NCBI RefSeq assembly: GCF_004339745.1
Contig: NZ_SMGP01000001.1
Span: 1,054,001-1,118,000 of the forward strand
Direction: 5' to 3'
Length of the DNA stretch: 64,000 bases
DNA from: Paraburkholderia sp. BL9I2N2
GTDB lineage: Bacteria; Pseudomonadota; Gammaproteobacteria; Burkholderiales; Burkholderiaceae
Part shown: positions 17,279-26,473 of the stretch, one piece after another
Numbering within the stretch: the stretch's first letter is position 1
Layout: the number at the start of each line of letters is the position of its first letter
The notes under the pieces: model-generated
What the model was told of the DNA's origin: nothing
Seen by the model: only the letters and a program-made list of their open reading frames with translations
Databases searched by the model: none
Program-made: the position numbers and the translations under genes

Positions 17279-18384
17279 TGAATCGAGCCCGTCTTTCCGC
17301 CGATGCGTCGGCGCGCACCGAACCGGCGCGCGTATTCGTCTCGCCTTCGCCCGCGCGCCGTGTGTGGCAGCGTTTTCGCCAGCAGCGTCTGGGCTGCTGG
17401 AGCCTGATCGTGTTCGTCGTGGCATTCGCGGCAAGTCTGGCCGGCCCGTTGTGGTCGAATGACAAACCGCTCGTGGTGCGCTACGACGGCAGCCTGTATT
17501 TCCCGATGTTCAAGACCTACGCCGAGACCACCTTCGGCGGCGATTTCCCGACGCCGGCCGATTATCTCGATCCGTATATCAAGCATCGTTTCGATGCGCC
17601 GGGCAATTTCGCCGTGTATCCGCCGAATCACTACTACTACGACACGCTGAATTACTTTTCGAAGGCGCCGAACCCGGCGCCGCCGTCGCGCGAGAACTGG
17701 CTCGGCACCGACGACCGCGGCCGCGATCTGTTCGCGCGTCTGCTCTACGGCTTCCGCGTATCCGTGGAATTCGGGCTGGTGCTGACGCTGATCGGTACGA
17801 TACTCGGAATCGCGGCGGGCGCCGTGCAAGGTTATTTCGGAGGACGTACCGATATCATCGGGCAGCGTCTGATCGAAATCTGGAGCGCCATGCCGGAGCT
17901 TTACCTGCTGATCATCTTTTCGTCGATCTTCGAGCCGGGCTTCATTCTGCTGATCGTGCTGCTCTCGCTGTTCGGCTGGATCGGCTTGTCCGATTACGTG
18001 CGCGCGGAGTTCCTGCGCAATCGCCAGCAGGATTACGTGCGCGCGGCGCGCGCAATGGGGCTGTCGAACTGGCAGATCATGTGGCGGCATGTGCTGCCCA
18101 ATAGTCTCACGCCGGTGATCACGTTCCTGCCGTTTCGCATGAGCGGCGCGATTCTCGCGCTGACGAGCCTCGACTTTCTCGGCCTGGGCGTGCCGTCGCC
18201 GACGCCAAGCCTCGGCGAACTGCTCGCGCAAGGCAAGGCGAACCTCGACGCGTGGTGGATTTCGTTGTCCACCTTCGGCGTCCTGGTGGCAATGCTGTTG
18301 CTGCTGACCTTCATGGGCGACGCGCTGCGCAATGCACTCGACACCCGTATCTCCGATGCCATGCGCGCCGGAGGCAATCAATGA
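17278..18384 (+). CDS. yejE: ABC transporter permease YejE
   Basis: A 368-residue second permease of the Yej importer. An N-terminal helix (SLIVFVVAFAASLAGPLWS) precedes a long periplasmic segment (PLVVRYDGSLYFPMFKTYAE and on) that distinguishes YejE from DppC. Then come ENWLGTDDRGRDLFARLLYG and an EAA loop, RAARAMGLSNWQIMWRHVLP. The start codon overlaps the yejB stop (TGATG) and its own stop overlaps yejF (ATGA), which indicates translational coupling. Confidence 0.93.
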   Translation: MNRARLSADASARTEPARVFVSPSPARRVWQRFRQQRLGCWSLIVFVVAFAASLAGPLWSNDKPLVVRYDGSLYFPMFKTYAETTFGGDFPTPADYLDPYIKHRFDAPGNFAVYPPNHYYYDTLNYFSKAPNPAPPSRENWLGTDDRGRDLFARLLYGFRVSVEFGLVLTLIGTILGIAAGAVQGYFGGRTDIIGQRLIEIWSAMPELYLLIIFSSIFEPGFILLIVLLSLFGWIGLSDYVRAEFLRNRQQDYVRAARAMGLSNWQIMWRHVLPNSLTPVITFLPFRMSGAILALTSLDFLGLGVPSPTPSLGELLAQGKANLDAWWISLSTFGVLVAMLLLLTFMGDALRNALDTRISDAMRAGGNQ

Positions 18385-20015
18385 GCGCGAACTTGCAAAG
18401 CAACGCGTCGCCGGGCACGACGCAGCCGCTGCTCGAACTGGACCATCTGCATGTGCGTTTCGGCGATACGGTCGCGGTGAGCGACGTCACGCTCGCGATC
18501 CAGCGCGGCGAACGGGTGGCGCTGGTCGGCGAATCGGGTTCGGGCAAAAGCATGACCGCGCTGTCGATCCTGCGACTGTTGAGCGACGCGCAGGTGAGCG
18601 GGTCGATCCGTTTCGACGGCGAAGACCTGCTCGGCAAAACCGAGCGCGAGATGCGCGGCTTGCGCGGCTCGGACATCGCGATGATTTTTCAGGAGCCGAT
18701 GACCGCGCTCAATCCGCTCTACACGGTCGGCGATCAGATTGCGGAAACCATCGTCGTGCATGACGGCGTGACGGCGAACGAGGCGCGCAAGCGTGCCGTG
18801 GCGCTCCTGGGACGCACCGGCATCGCCGAGCCGGGCAAGCGCGTGAACAGCTATCCGCATCAGCTGTCGGGCGGCCAGCGTCAGCGCGCGATGATCGCGA
18901 TGGCGCTGGCGTGCCGTCCGCGTCTTCTGCTGGCCGACGAGCCGACCACGGCGCTCGACATGACGATCCGCGCGCAGATCGTCGAACTGCTGCTGGAGTT
19001 GCAACGCGACGAGGCGGAAAAACGCGGCATGGCGGTGTTGCTGATCACGCACGACCTGAATCTGGTGCGCCACTTCGCGCAACGCATCGCGGTGATGGAG
19101 AAGGGCGTTCTGGTGGAGAGCGGGCCGGTCGAGCAGGTGTTCGCGTCGCCGCAGCATCCGTACACGCAACGCCTGCTGGCGAGCCGCCCGGAACGCACGG
19201 TGGTGCCGGTTTTGCCGATTTCGCCCGTGCTGCTCGAGGCGCGCGGGATTTCGGTCGATTTCAAAACGAAGCTGCCGGGTTTCAGCGGGTGGTTTCACTC
19301 GGGACGGTTTCGCGCCGTTGCGGACGCGAACGTGTCGGTGCGCCAAGGCGAGACGCTCGGGATCGTCGGCGAATCGGGTTCGGGCAAATCGACGCTGGCG
19401 ATGGCCTTGCTCGGCCTGCAACGCACCGTGCACGGCGAGATCGAGTTTCAGGGCAGGGCGCTCGGCAGCTATCGCGGCGCCGAACAGACCGCTTTGCGCT
19501 CGAACATGCAGGTTGTCTTCCAGGATCCGTTCAGTTCGCTTTCGCCGCGCCAGACCATCGAACGGATTGTCGGCGAAGGGCTCGCGTTGCACCGGCCGAC
19601 CATGACGCCGCAAGCGCGCCGGGAGAAGGTGATCTCGGTGCTGCGCGAAGTCGGCCTCGATCGCACGGTGCTGCAACGCTATCCGCACGAATTCTCCGGC
19701 GGGCAGCGTCAGCGGATCGCGATTGCGCGCGCGCTGGTGCTGGAACCGCGCATCCTGATCCTCGACGAGCCGACCAGCGCGCTCGATGTTTCCATTCAAC
19801 AGCAGGTGCTGAAACTGCTCGCCGGGTTGCAACAGAAGTACAACCTTGGCTTCGTTTTTATTAGCCACGACTTAGCGGTAATCGGGGCAATGGCGCATCG
19901 TGTCGCGGTCATGCAAAACGGTTCGATCGTCGAAAGTGGCGAGGTTGAGGAGATTTTTGCGACACCCGCCCACCCCTACACTCGAAAGCTGCTGAAAGCC
20001 GCGCTGGACCATTGA
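18381..20015 (+). CDS. yejF: ABC transporter ATP-binding protein YejF (two fused ATPase domains)
   Basis: A 544-residue protein containing two ABC ATPase domains in one chain, which power the YejB/YejE channel. The first has Walker A GESGSGKS (50-57), LSGGQRQRAMIAMAL and DEPTTALD. The second has GESGSGKS near residue 330, FSGGQRQRIAIARAL and DEPTSALD. The start overlaps yejE by 4 nt. With yejA and yejB this makes a complete peptide importer, known in enterobacteria to import microcin C and linked to antimicrobial-peptide resistance; the natural substrate here is unknown. Confidence 0.94.
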   Translation: MSANLQSNASPGTTQPLLELDHLHVRFGDTVAVSDVTLAIQRGERVALVGESGSGKSMTALSILRLLSDAQVSGSIRFDGEDLLGKTEREMRGLRGSDIAMIFQEPMTALNPLYTVGDQIAETIVVHDGVTANEARKRAVALLGRTGIAEPGKRVNSYPHQLSGGQRQRAMIAMALACRPRLLLADEPTTALDMTIRAQIVELLLELQRDEAEKRGMAVLLITHDLNLVRHFAQRIAVMEKGVLVESGPVEQVFASPQHPYTQRLLASRPERTVVPVLPISPVLLEARGISVDFKTKLPGFSGWFHSGRFRAVADANVSVRQGETLGIVGESGSGKSTLAMALLGLQRTVHGEIEFQGRALGSYRGAEQTALRSNMQVVFQDPFSSLSPRQTIERIVGEGLALHRPTMTPQARREKVISVLREVGLDRTVLQRYPHEFSGGQRQRIAIARALVLEPRILILDEPTSALDVSIQQQVLKLLAGLQQKYNLGFVFISHDLAVIGAMAHRVAVMQNGSIVESGEVEEIFATPAHPYTRKLLKAALDH

Positions 20016-20070
20016 TTTACCGCTTTTTCACCAATTGGGTGCGGGTCTCGATTGTATTTTTCTATTTGTT

Positions 20071-20099
20071 TTGACATGTGAATACTTACTGGCTAGTAT
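20071..20099 (+). promoter_or_regulatory. Strong sigma-70 promoter of the NlpC/P60 gene
   Basis: A perfect TTGACA (20071-20076), a 17-nt spacer and TAGTAT (20094-20099) lie in an A/T-rich stretch 54 nt before the start codon. It shows the hydrolase gene is transcribed separately from yejABEF. Confidence 0.8.
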
Positions 20100-20152
20100 C
20101 GACCAAACTTTTTTCCGTAGACCCCTGATTTTTAGGCAAAAAATACCGACCA

Positions 20153-20818
20153 ATGCAGCACAGAAACCTAACCCAGGCTTGCACGCGCGTCGTCGCCGGG
20201 ATGTTCATTGGCGTCTTGATGGCAGCAGCTCCCGGCGCGTTCGCCGACGAAGTAAGCAGTTTCAATCAGAATGCCTCATATTCGACCCTCAGCGGGTCGA
20301 ATTCTTTGTCCGCTCCCAATTCGCAAGCCGTCGCTCCCCCTGGCGACAGCAGCGCCAAATCGTTCCTCTCCGGCATGGCCGGCAAGGCGGGCGACGTGGT
20401 CGTCGGCGCCCTGAACATGATCGGTGTGCGCTACCGTTGGGGTGGTAACACGCCGGATTCGGGGCTCGATTGCAGCGGCTTCGTCCGCTACGTCTTCCAG
20501 GACACGCTCGGTATGGCGTTGCCGCGCCGCGCCGAGGAAATGAGCCGCGTCGGTGAAAAGGTTCGCGTCAGCGACCTGAAGCCGGGCGATCTGGTGTTCT
20601 TCAACACCATGCGCCGCACGTTCTCGCACGTCGGCATCTATATCGGCGACAACAAGTTCGTGCATTCACCCTCCACGGGCAGCACGATCCGTGTCGACGA
20701 CATGGATGACGGCTACTGGGAAAAGCGCTTTACCGGTGCGCGGCGGATCGAGGCGTCGTATCAGGACGGCCAGGATCTGCGCAAGCGCGTGAATGCGACC
20801 ATCGGCGGCAATCAGTAA
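20153..20818 (+). CDS. Exported NlpC/P60 cell-wall endopeptidase
   Basis: A 221-residue exported cysteine peptidase of the NlpC/P60 family, which cuts peptide stems in peptidoglycan. The signal peptide spans about 32 residues and ends GAFA. A Ser/Asn-rich linker leads to the catalytic domain, with Cys107 in LDCSGFVRYVF, His159 in SHVGIYIG and a third polar residue His171 in FVHSPS. Spr/MepS-like enzymes are similar in size. Its own strong promoter and terminator make it a single gene unit after yejF. Confidence 0.9.
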   Translation: MQHRNLTQACTRVVAGMFIGVLMAAAPGAFADEVSSFNQNASYSTLSGSNSLSAPNSQAVAPPGDSSAKSFLSGMAGKAGDVVVGALNMIGVRYRWGGNTPDSGLDCSGFVRYVFQDTLGMALPRRAEEMSRVGEKVRVSDLKPGDLVFFNTMRRTFSHVGIYIGDNKFVHSPSTGSTIRVDDMDDGYWEKRFTGARRIEASYQDGQDLRKRVNATIGGNQ

Positions 20819-20844
20819 GAGATTGCGCCGGCGGTTCGCGGCAT

Positions 20845-20878
20845 AAAAAAGCCTGCTTCGAATGAAGCAGGCTTTTTT
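20845..20878. terminator. Bidirectional terminator after the NlpC/P60 gene
   Basis: A 10-bp stem, AGCCTGCTTC (20850-20859) and GAAGCAGGCT (20864-20873), is flanked by an A-run and a T-run, so it can serve both the hydrolase gene and the convergent patatin gene. Confidence 0.9.
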
Positions 20879-20948
20879 GCGTTTGAACGGCCGATGCGGC
20901 CGTTCCAAGGACCGCTTCAGGTCAGCTTCGGGTCCGCTTCGGGTCCGC

Positions 20949-21896
20949 TTACGCTGCAGCGCGGCTCGCCGCCAGCTTGCGTTGTAACTCCGGCATCATC
21001 TTCGCCACCGCTTCTTCGCCCGCCAGAATCGCCGCGTTGCGCTGCGAGAAATCGCTGCCGCTCATGGCGGCCAGATTCGGCCGGATCACGACGTCCGCGT
21101 ACTTGTCGAGTTCATAAGCCTTGATCGTCTGGCCCATGATCGTGAAGGTCTGCATCAGCACGTCGAACGAACTGGCCGTCAGGCCGCTTTCCGGCCGCTG
21201 CGAGATATCCACCGCGATCACGAAATCCGCGCCCATCTTGCGCGCGAACGACGCCGGCACCGGACTCACCAGCCCGCCGTCCACATACTCATGGCCGCCG
21301 ATCTTCACGGGCTCGAAAATCGACGGCACGCTGCACGACGCGCGCACCGCAATGCCGGTGTTGCCGCGCTGGAACAGGATCGGCTGGCCGGTTCTGAGGT
21401 CGGTGGCGACCACCCCGAGCGGCTTGGCCATTTTCTCGATCGGGCGGTTGTTGAGCGTCGTGTTCAGGTAGTTCTGCAGCGCGACGCCTTGCAGAAAGCC
21501 GCGCGTGCGAAACGGCATGGCCCAGTCGCTGATCGACGCTTCGTCCATGGTCAGGGCGAGCTTGTTCAGCGCGAAGCCGTTCATGCCCGACGCGTACAGC
21601 GCGCCCACCACCGAGCCGGCACTGGTGCCGGCCACCAGATCGATCTGGATATTGCGCGCCTCGAGCCCCTTGATCACGCCGATGTGCGCGAAGCCGCGCG
21701 CAGCGCCCCCGCCTAGCGCGAGCGCGACGCGCAGCGGCCGTTGCGGCTTGTCGAGCGGCGGCGTGGTCGTAACGGGCGTGGTGGCGACGGGCGTGCTATC
21801 GGCCTTGCCTCCGGTCGTGGTGCAGGCGGCCAGCACCGCGGAGGCGGCGGCCAGTGAAAAGTTGCGGCGGGCGAGGCTAGGCGATGAGGGCTTCAA
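20949..21896 (-). CDS. Patatin-like phospholipase, predicted lipoprotein
   Basis: A 315-residue RssA-like patatin protein. An N-terminal signal with twin Arg and a lipobox (LAAC, lipidated Cys at about 25) suggests a membrane-anchored lipoprotein. A Thr/Pro-rich linker follows. The patatin fold has the oxyanion loop GGGAARG (62-68), the nucleophile Ser92 in GTSAG and a DGG motif with the catalytic Asp near residue 205, so it should be an active lipid hydrolase; the substrate is unknown. I chose the TTG at 21896 because GGAGAA lies just upstream and the lipoprotein signal then has normal length. Another TTG at 21923 is possible. Confidence 0.85.
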   Translation of the reverse strand: MKPSSPSLARRNFSLAAASAVLAACTTTGGKADSTPVATTPVTTTPPLDKPQRPLRVALALGGGAARGFAHIGVIKGLEARNIQIDLVAGTSAGSVVGALYASGMNGFALNKLALTMDEASISDWAMPFRTRGFLQGVALQNYLNTTLNNRPIEKMAKPLGVVATDLRTGQPILFQRGNTGIAVRASCSVPSIFEPVKIGGHEYVDGGLVSPVPASFARKMGADFVIAVDISQRPESGLTASSFDVLMQTFTIMGQTIKAYELDKYADVVIRPNLAAMSGSDFSQRNAAILAGEEAVAKMMPELQRKLAASRAAA

Positions 21897-22167
21897 CGAG
21901 TTCTCCAGCAACGGCGCGGGCAACGCAGTCGGCGTCGCCGGTGGCCGCGATCAGGCGGATAGTCAGACGGACGGCATCGCCGGCGGCGATACCATGCGCC
22001 GTGGATCTATCTCCGGCCGCGGCGCGCGCACATCATAAAGCAAAGCTCCACGCGCGCGGCGGCGCGGTAATGAAACGTTGCAGAGGAAGCCCTCGGACGC
22101 GATGCGGCGCGGTATGCACGCCGCGCCTGGCCGTTCGGACGAGGGCAGGTAAGACGCTTCTCGAAGG

Positions 22168-22173
22168 TATAAT
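22168..22173 (+). promoter_or_regulatory. Possible -10 element of gltX
   Basis: A perfect TATAAT lies 132 nt before the gltX start codon, but no good -35 is found 16-18 nt upstream, so the call is tentative. Confidence 0.4.
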
Positions 22174-22304
22174 TCGCCTCTCGCATTTAATTCCTTCGTG
22201 CCCATGCACGGCGCTGTTTTGCCGAATGGGCGCGCTCCGCTGCCGCGCTTCATGGGCGATTGTCTGCCCGCAGGCGCCGGCGCCTGTCTTCCGAGTAACC
22301 GCTA

Positions 22305-23714
22305 ATGACCACCTCCGTTCGTACCCGTTTCGCACCGAGTCCCACCGGCTTCATCCACCTCGGCAACATTCGCTCCGCGCTTTATCCGTGGGCGTTCGCG
22401 CGCAAGATGAAAGGGACCTTCGTGCTGCGGATCGAGGACACCGACGTCGAGCGTTCTACCAGCGAATCGGTCGACGCCATTATCGAAGGCATGGCGTGGC
22501 TCGGGCTCGATTTCGACGAAGGCCCGTTCTACCAGATGCAGCGCATGGACCGTTACCGCGAAGTGCTCAAGCAGATGCAGGACGCGGGCCTGGTGTACCC
22601 GTGCTACATGTCGACCGAAGAACTCGACGCGCTGCGCGAGCGTCAGCGCGAAGCCGGCGAAAAGCCGCGCTACGACGGCACGTGGCGTCCGGAGCCGGGC
22701 AAGGTTCTGCCGGAACCGCCGGCCGGCGTGCAGCCGGTGCTGCGCTTCCGTAACCCGCTCACCGGCGTGGTGGCATGGGACGACGCCGTGAAGGGCCGTA
22801 TCGAGATCTCGAACGAAGAACTCGACGACCTCGTGATCGCGCGTCCGGACGGCACGCCGACCTACAACTTCTGCGTGGTGGTCGACGATCTGGACATGCG
22901 CATCACGCACGTGATTCGCGGCGACGATCACGTCAACAACACGCCGCGGCAGATCAACATTCTGCGCGCGCTCGGCGGCGAGCCGCCGGTCTACGCGCAC
23001 TTGCCGACCGTGCTGAACGAACAGGGCGAGAAGATGAGCAAGCGCCACGGCGCGATGAGCGTGATAGGTTATCGCGACGCCGGTTTCCTGCCGGAAGCCG
23101 TGGTCAACTATCTGGCGCGCCTCGGCTGGTCGCATGGCGACGCGGAAATCTTCTCGCGCGAACAGTTCGTCGAGTGGTTCGATCTGGAGCATCTGGGCAA
23201 GTCGCCGGCGCAATACGACCACGACAAGCTGAACTGGCTGAACGCGCACTACATCAAGGAAGCGGATAACGAGCGCCTCGCCGGGCTGGCCAAGCCGTTC
23301 TTCGCCGAACTGGGTATCGACGAGGCCGCGCTTGCCCAGGGCGCCGATCTGGCGGCCGTGGTGGGCTTGCTGAAGGACCGTGCATCGACGGTGAAGGAGA
23401 TCGCCGAGAACGCCGCGATGTTCTATCGCACGCCGGCGCCGGATGCCGAGTCCCTCGCGCAGCACGTGACCGACATGGTGCGCCCGGCGCTTGCCGACCT
23501 GGCCGCCGCGCTGAAGACCGTGGAGTGGACCAGGGAAGCGATCGCGGCCGCGTTGAAGGCGACGCTCGGCGCACATAAGCTGAAGATGCCGCAACTGGCG
23601 ATGCCGGTGCGTCTGCTGGTGGCGGGCACCACGCATACGCCGTCGATCGACAGCGTGTTGATGCTGTTCGGGCGTGATGTTGTCGTCGGCCGGATCGAAA
23701 AAGCGCTGGCTTGA
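22305..23714 (+). CDS. gltX: Glutamyl-tRNA synthetase
   Basis: This 469-residue class I synthetase charges tRNA-Glu. The HIGH-type motif is in [19 protein letters not shown] and the KMSKS-type motif is KMSKRHGA; the anticodon-binding helical domain fills the C-terminal third. The ATG at 22305 gives the usual [15 protein letters not shown] start. It is followed closely by a tRNA cluster that contains two copies of its own substrate tRNA-Glu, but a separate promoter drives those tRNAs. Confidence 0.97.
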   Translation: MTTSVRTRFAPSPTGFIHLGNIRSALYPWAFARKMKGTFVLRIEDTDVERSTSESVDAIIEGMAWLGLDFDEGPFYQMQRMDRYREVLKQMQDAGLVYPCYMSTEELDALRERQREAGEKPRYDGTWRPEPGKVLPEPPAGVQPVLRFRNPLTGVVAWDDAVKGRIEISNEELDDLVIARPDGTPTYNFCVVVDDLDMRITHVIRGDDHVNNTPRQINILRALGGEPPVYAHLPTVLNEQGEKMSKRHGAMSVIGYRDAGFLPEAVVNYLARLGWSHGDAEIFSREQFVEWFDLEHLGKSPAQYDHDKLNWLNAHYIKEADNERLAGLAKPFFAELGIDEAALAQGADLAAVVGLLKDRASTVKEIAENAAMFYRTPAPDAESLAQHVTDMVRPALADLAAALKTVEWTREAIAAALKATLGAHKLKMPQLAMPVRLLVAGTTHTPSIDSVLMLFGRDVVVGRIEKALA

Positions 23715-23788
23715 GCGCGTTCGCGCGAGCCTTGAGAGGGTTTGCATGCGACTTGTGAAAAAAGTCGCATGCAATTGCTCAAAGGGTA

Positions 23789-23817
23789 TTTACAAAGCGC
23801 AAATTGGCCTCTAAAAT
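23789..23817 (+). promoter_or_regulatory. Sigma-70 promoter of tRNA-Ala
   Basis: TTTACA (23789-23794), a 17-nt spacer and TAAAAT (23812-23817) end 19 nt before the tRNA-Ala 5' end. Confidence 0.75.
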
Positions 23818-23836
23818 CTCGTTTCTGTTCTGCAAG

Positions 23837-23912
<76 letters not shown>

Positions 23913-23963
23913 TCAGAGCAGAGTGAAGTTGTTCCGAAGTCTGGAACTTGTAGGAAAAAAGAC

Positions 23964-23992
23964 TTCACAAACAGTTGTAACGTAGCTAGAAT
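23964..23992 (+). promoter_or_regulatory. Sigma-70 promoter of the Glu-Asp tRNA block
   Basis: TTCACA (23964-23969), a 17-nt spacer and TAGAAT (23987-23992) lie between tRNA-Ala and the first tRNA-Glu, so the four downstream tRNAs can start independently of tRNA-Ala. Confidence 0.65.
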
Positions 23993-24067
23993 ATCGGTCT
24001 TTGCTGCTGACGAAGCGAAAGTTAGCGTGAGTTAGCAGCAAGATAAAGACAGATCTGAAAAGATTAT

Positions 24068-24143
24068 GTCCCCTTCGTCTAGAGGCCTAGGACATCACCC
24101 TTTCACGGTGAGTACAGGGGTTCGAATCCCCTAGGGGACGCCA
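24068..24143 (+). tRNA. tRNA-Glu (TTC anticodon), copy 1
   Basis: A 76-nt cloverleaf with encoded CCA. Acceptor GTCCCCT pairs with AGGGGAC, the anticodon loop CTTTCAC gives TTC, and the T-loop is GGTTCGAATCC. It is identical to copy 2 at 24386. Confidence 0.97.
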
Positions 24144-24247
24144 AACATCAGCGTCGCTTTAGTGTTCGAAGTCATGCTTCGAGTAGCAGTAGAGCAGCGC
24201 AGCTTGCAGAGAAATAACCGACGCTCGCAAGCCAGGGTGTAAAGACT

Positions 24248-24324
24248 GGAGTGGTAGTTCAGTCGGTTAGAATACCGGCCTGTCACGCCGGGGGTCGCGG
24301 GTTCGAGTCCCGTCCACTCCGCCA
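24248..24324 (+). tRNA. tRNA-Asp (GTC anticodon), copy 1
   Basis: A 77-nt cloverleaf with encoded CCA. Acceptor GGAGTGG pairs with CCACTCC and the anticodon loop CTGTCAC gives GTC. It differs from copy 2 by a compensated T-A to C-G acceptor pair and one D-loop base. Confidence 0.97.
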
Positions 24325-24327
24325 GAC

Positions 24328-24361
24328 AAAGCCCGTTCATCCAAACTTGAACGGGCTTTTT
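24328..24361 (+). terminator. Intrinsic terminator between the two Glu-Asp blocks
   Basis: The stem AAAGCCCGTTCA / TGAACGGGCTTT (24328-24339 with 24348-24359) is followed by T residues. It lies directly after tRNA-Asp copy 1. Confidence 0.8.
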
Positions 24362-24385
24362 CATTAAAGGTGTAAGCAGTACGTT

Positions 24386-24461
24386 GTCCCCTTCGTCTAG
24401 AGGCCTAGGACATCACCCTTTCACGGTGAGTACAGGGGTTCGAATCCCCTAGGGGACGCCA
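24386..24461 (+). tRNA. tRNA-Glu (TTC anticodon), copy 2
   Basis: Base for base the same as copy 1, with acceptor GTCCCCT/AGGGGAC, TTC anticodon and encoded CCA. A terminator lies between the two copies, and no clear separate promoter was found for this one, so it may depend on read-through or on a weak local promoter. Confidence 0.97.
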
Positions 24462-24542
24462 GCACATCGGCGTCGTTCGGTTGGAAGTTGAACGGTGCAG
24501 CGGTAAATGAGCCAGTCTCGTGAGCCGCGGTGCAGAAAATCT

Positions 24543-24619
24543 GGAGCGGTAGTTCAGTTGGTTAGAATACCGGCCTGTCACGCCGGGGGTCGCGGGTTCG
24601 AGTCCCGTCCGCTCCGCCA
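24543..24619 (+). tRNA. tRNA-Asp (GTC anticodon), copy 2
   Basis: A 77-nt cloverleaf with encoded CCA, acceptor GGAGCGG/CCGCTCC and GTC anticodon. It is nearly identical to copy 1, with a compensatory acceptor change. Confidence 0.97.
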
Positions 24620-24627
24620 GATTTGAG

Positions 24628-24659
24628 AAAGCCCACTTCGTAAGAAGTGGGCTTTTTTT
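24628..24659 (+). terminator. Intrinsic terminator of the tRNA cluster
   Basis: A perfect 12-bp stem, AAAGCCCACTTC (24628-24639) and GAAGTGGGCTTT (24644-24655), has a GTAA loop and is followed by a T-run. Confidence 0.9.
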
Positions 24660-24761
24660 ATTCCGCTGTCCAGCGCGCCTGGGTATGCTCGGGAAAAACA
24701 GCCATTGCCAGCGCGCGCGGCCTGTTTTACCGTTGACCCGACTCTTCCATGTCGCCCCGCC

Positions 24762-25226
24762 ATGTTCGATCCCACCGAAGCTCCGTTACCGTTTCATCTG
24801 CGCAAAGCCAGCATGGACGATTTCGAGTTCGCCGAGGCGCTGACTCGCAACAACATGGGCGGTTACTACCGTCGCCACCATCTCGTCTGGCGCGGTGATC
24901 TGTTTCTAGGTAGCTGGCGCGAGTCGGAGAATTTCATTCTCGAAATGGACGGCACACCGATCGGCGTATTGCGCATCACGCAAGAGGGCGACTCGCTGCA
25001 TATCCGCGACGTGCAGATTGCGGAAGGCCATCGCCGGCTCGGCGCCGGCACATATCTGCTCGATGTTTCGCATCAATGGGCACGCGAGCGTGGCCTGCGC
25101 GAGTTGCAACTGCGCGTGTTCGTCGACAATCCCGCCGCGCGGCTCTATCAGCGCAAAGGTTATAAGCTGGCCGGGCCGCGCCTTGCGCAACTTGGCGCGA
25201 TCCGTCATCTGGCGCGACGGGTTTGA
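24762..25226 (+). CDS. GNAT-family N-acetyltransferase
   Basis: A 154-residue GNAT protein that would move an acetyl group from acetyl-CoA to an unknown amine. The acetyl-CoA-binding strand and loop are visible as LHIRDVQIAEGHRRLGAGTY, with an RxxGxG-type site, and ARLYQRKGYK is the usual C-terminal strand. I chose the ATG at 24762; the frame opens 19 codons earlier, in sequence that belongs to the tRNA intergenic region. It stands alone between the tRNA terminator and a convergent AraC-type regulator. Confidence 0.8.
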   Translation: MFDPTEAPLPFHLRKASMDDFEFAEALTRNNMGGYYRRHHLVWRGDLFLGSWRESENFILEMDGTPIGVLRITQEGDSLHIRDVQIAEGHRRLGAGTYLLDVSHQWARERGLRELQLRVFVDNPAARLYQRKGYKLAGPRLAQLGAIRHLARRV

Positions 25227-25400
25227 GACGGCGGTGTTCTTGACACGCGGGGCCTGAGCGCGGACGTTTGGCACGCTGGCTTCGTGGCATCATGTTTGAC
25301 GCGCAGGTGATCGACACGCAGGGTTAGCGGCGCGCAACCAGGCACCCAGCTAGGCGCTGCGTCTAAGCGCACGTTTGGCACCGGGATTTCAAGCACTCAG

Positions 25401-26300
25401 TCAGCGTCCGGCATCGTTCTCTGCATCCGCGCGATCTCGCGCGGTCTCGTCGTCCACCTCTGTGTCGCCATGCTCCCCATTCCCTACCCGATGTTCAGAG
25501 CCACGCTCGATAAACGCGCGCGGACTCTCACCAAATGCACGCCGGAACATCGCGGAAAACGCGCTTTGACTCTGATAGCCCAGTTCCAACGCGACATGCG
25601 ACAGCGGCCGTCCTTGGCTCAATAGCGGAATCGCGCGCGCCAGAATCGCCTGCTGGCGCCATTGCGAAAAACTCACCCCCAGCTCCTGACGAAATAGCCG
25701 CGCAATGGTGCGCGTGCTCGCGCCGACGCTGGACGCCCATTGTTCGAGCGACTCGCCATGCGTCGGGTCCGCGATCACCGCTTCGCACAGCGCGCGCAGA
25801 CGCTTTTCATTGGGCATCGGTACGGAGAGCGGCAGCGGTTCCGAGCGAGTCAGTTCGTCGAGTGCGAGCGCGCCGAGCAACTGCTCACGCGTAGCCGAGA
25901 TACCCGGTGTGTCGAGCGCGGCAATCACTTCGCGCAGCAGATCCGAGACTTCGACCACGCGCGGCGTATCGAGTCCGGCCGGCACGGTGCTTTCGGTGAT
26001 GTAGAGCGTACGCAGGAATGCGTCTTCGACGGCGACCACTTCGTGCGTCACATGCGGCGGCACCCAGATTGCCCGCGACGGCGGCACCATCCACGTCGTG
26101 CCGGTCGTCGCGACCCGCAGCACGCCGCGCGACGCATAGGCCACCTGCGCCCACGCATGCGTGTGACGCGCGATGCGCCAGCCCGAGGGCATCTGCCGCG
26201 AGCGTACGCGGATCGGATGCGTTTCGTTCGGCTGGAACTCGGGCGGAATATCGGCGAAGCGCACGAGGCTCGACGGGTTTGAGTCGGCGGATGAAGTCAT
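25401..26300 (-). CDS. AraC-family transcriptional regulator with cupin-like sensor
   Basis: A 299-residue regulator. The N-terminal half resembles the cupin sensor of one-component AraC proteins (HTHAWAQVAYASRGVLRV, WVPPHVTHEV). The C-terminal half has two helix-turn-helix motifs (EQWASSVGASTRTIARLFRQ and SHVALELGYQSQSAFSAMFR) and ends in a charged tail of about 30 residues. The ligand and targets are unknown; the divergent rraA, about 170 nt away, is only a positional candidate. The ATG at 26300 was chosen because the upstream 36 codons of open frame are not family-like. Confidence 0.85.
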   Translation of the reverse strand: MTSSADSNPSSLVRFADIPPEFQPNETHPIRVRSRQMPSGWRIARHTHAWAQVAYASRGVLRVATTGTTWMVPPSRAIWVPPHVTHEVVAVEDAFLRTLYITESTVPAGLDTPRVVEVSDLLREVIAALDTPGISATREQLLGALALDELTRSEPLPLSVPMPNEKRLRALCEAVIADPTHGESLEQWASSVGASTRTIARLFRQELGVSFSQWRQQAILARAIPLLSQGRPLSHVALELGYQSQSAFSAMFRRAFGESPRAFIERGSEHRVGNGEHGDTEVDDETARDRADAENDAGR

Positions 26301-26473
26301 GGTGAAGATCGATCCCGATAACGGACCGCGGCAAGCGCGGACCTCGAAAGTCATCCGAAAGCACCGCAAGGCAAAACCCGCTACGGCAAACCGCTGCGGG
26401 ATCCTCATTGTAGGTGTTGCAAGGAACCGGGCGTTGCATAATGTCCTGATTGCCCGGACCCGAGGAGAACGCC

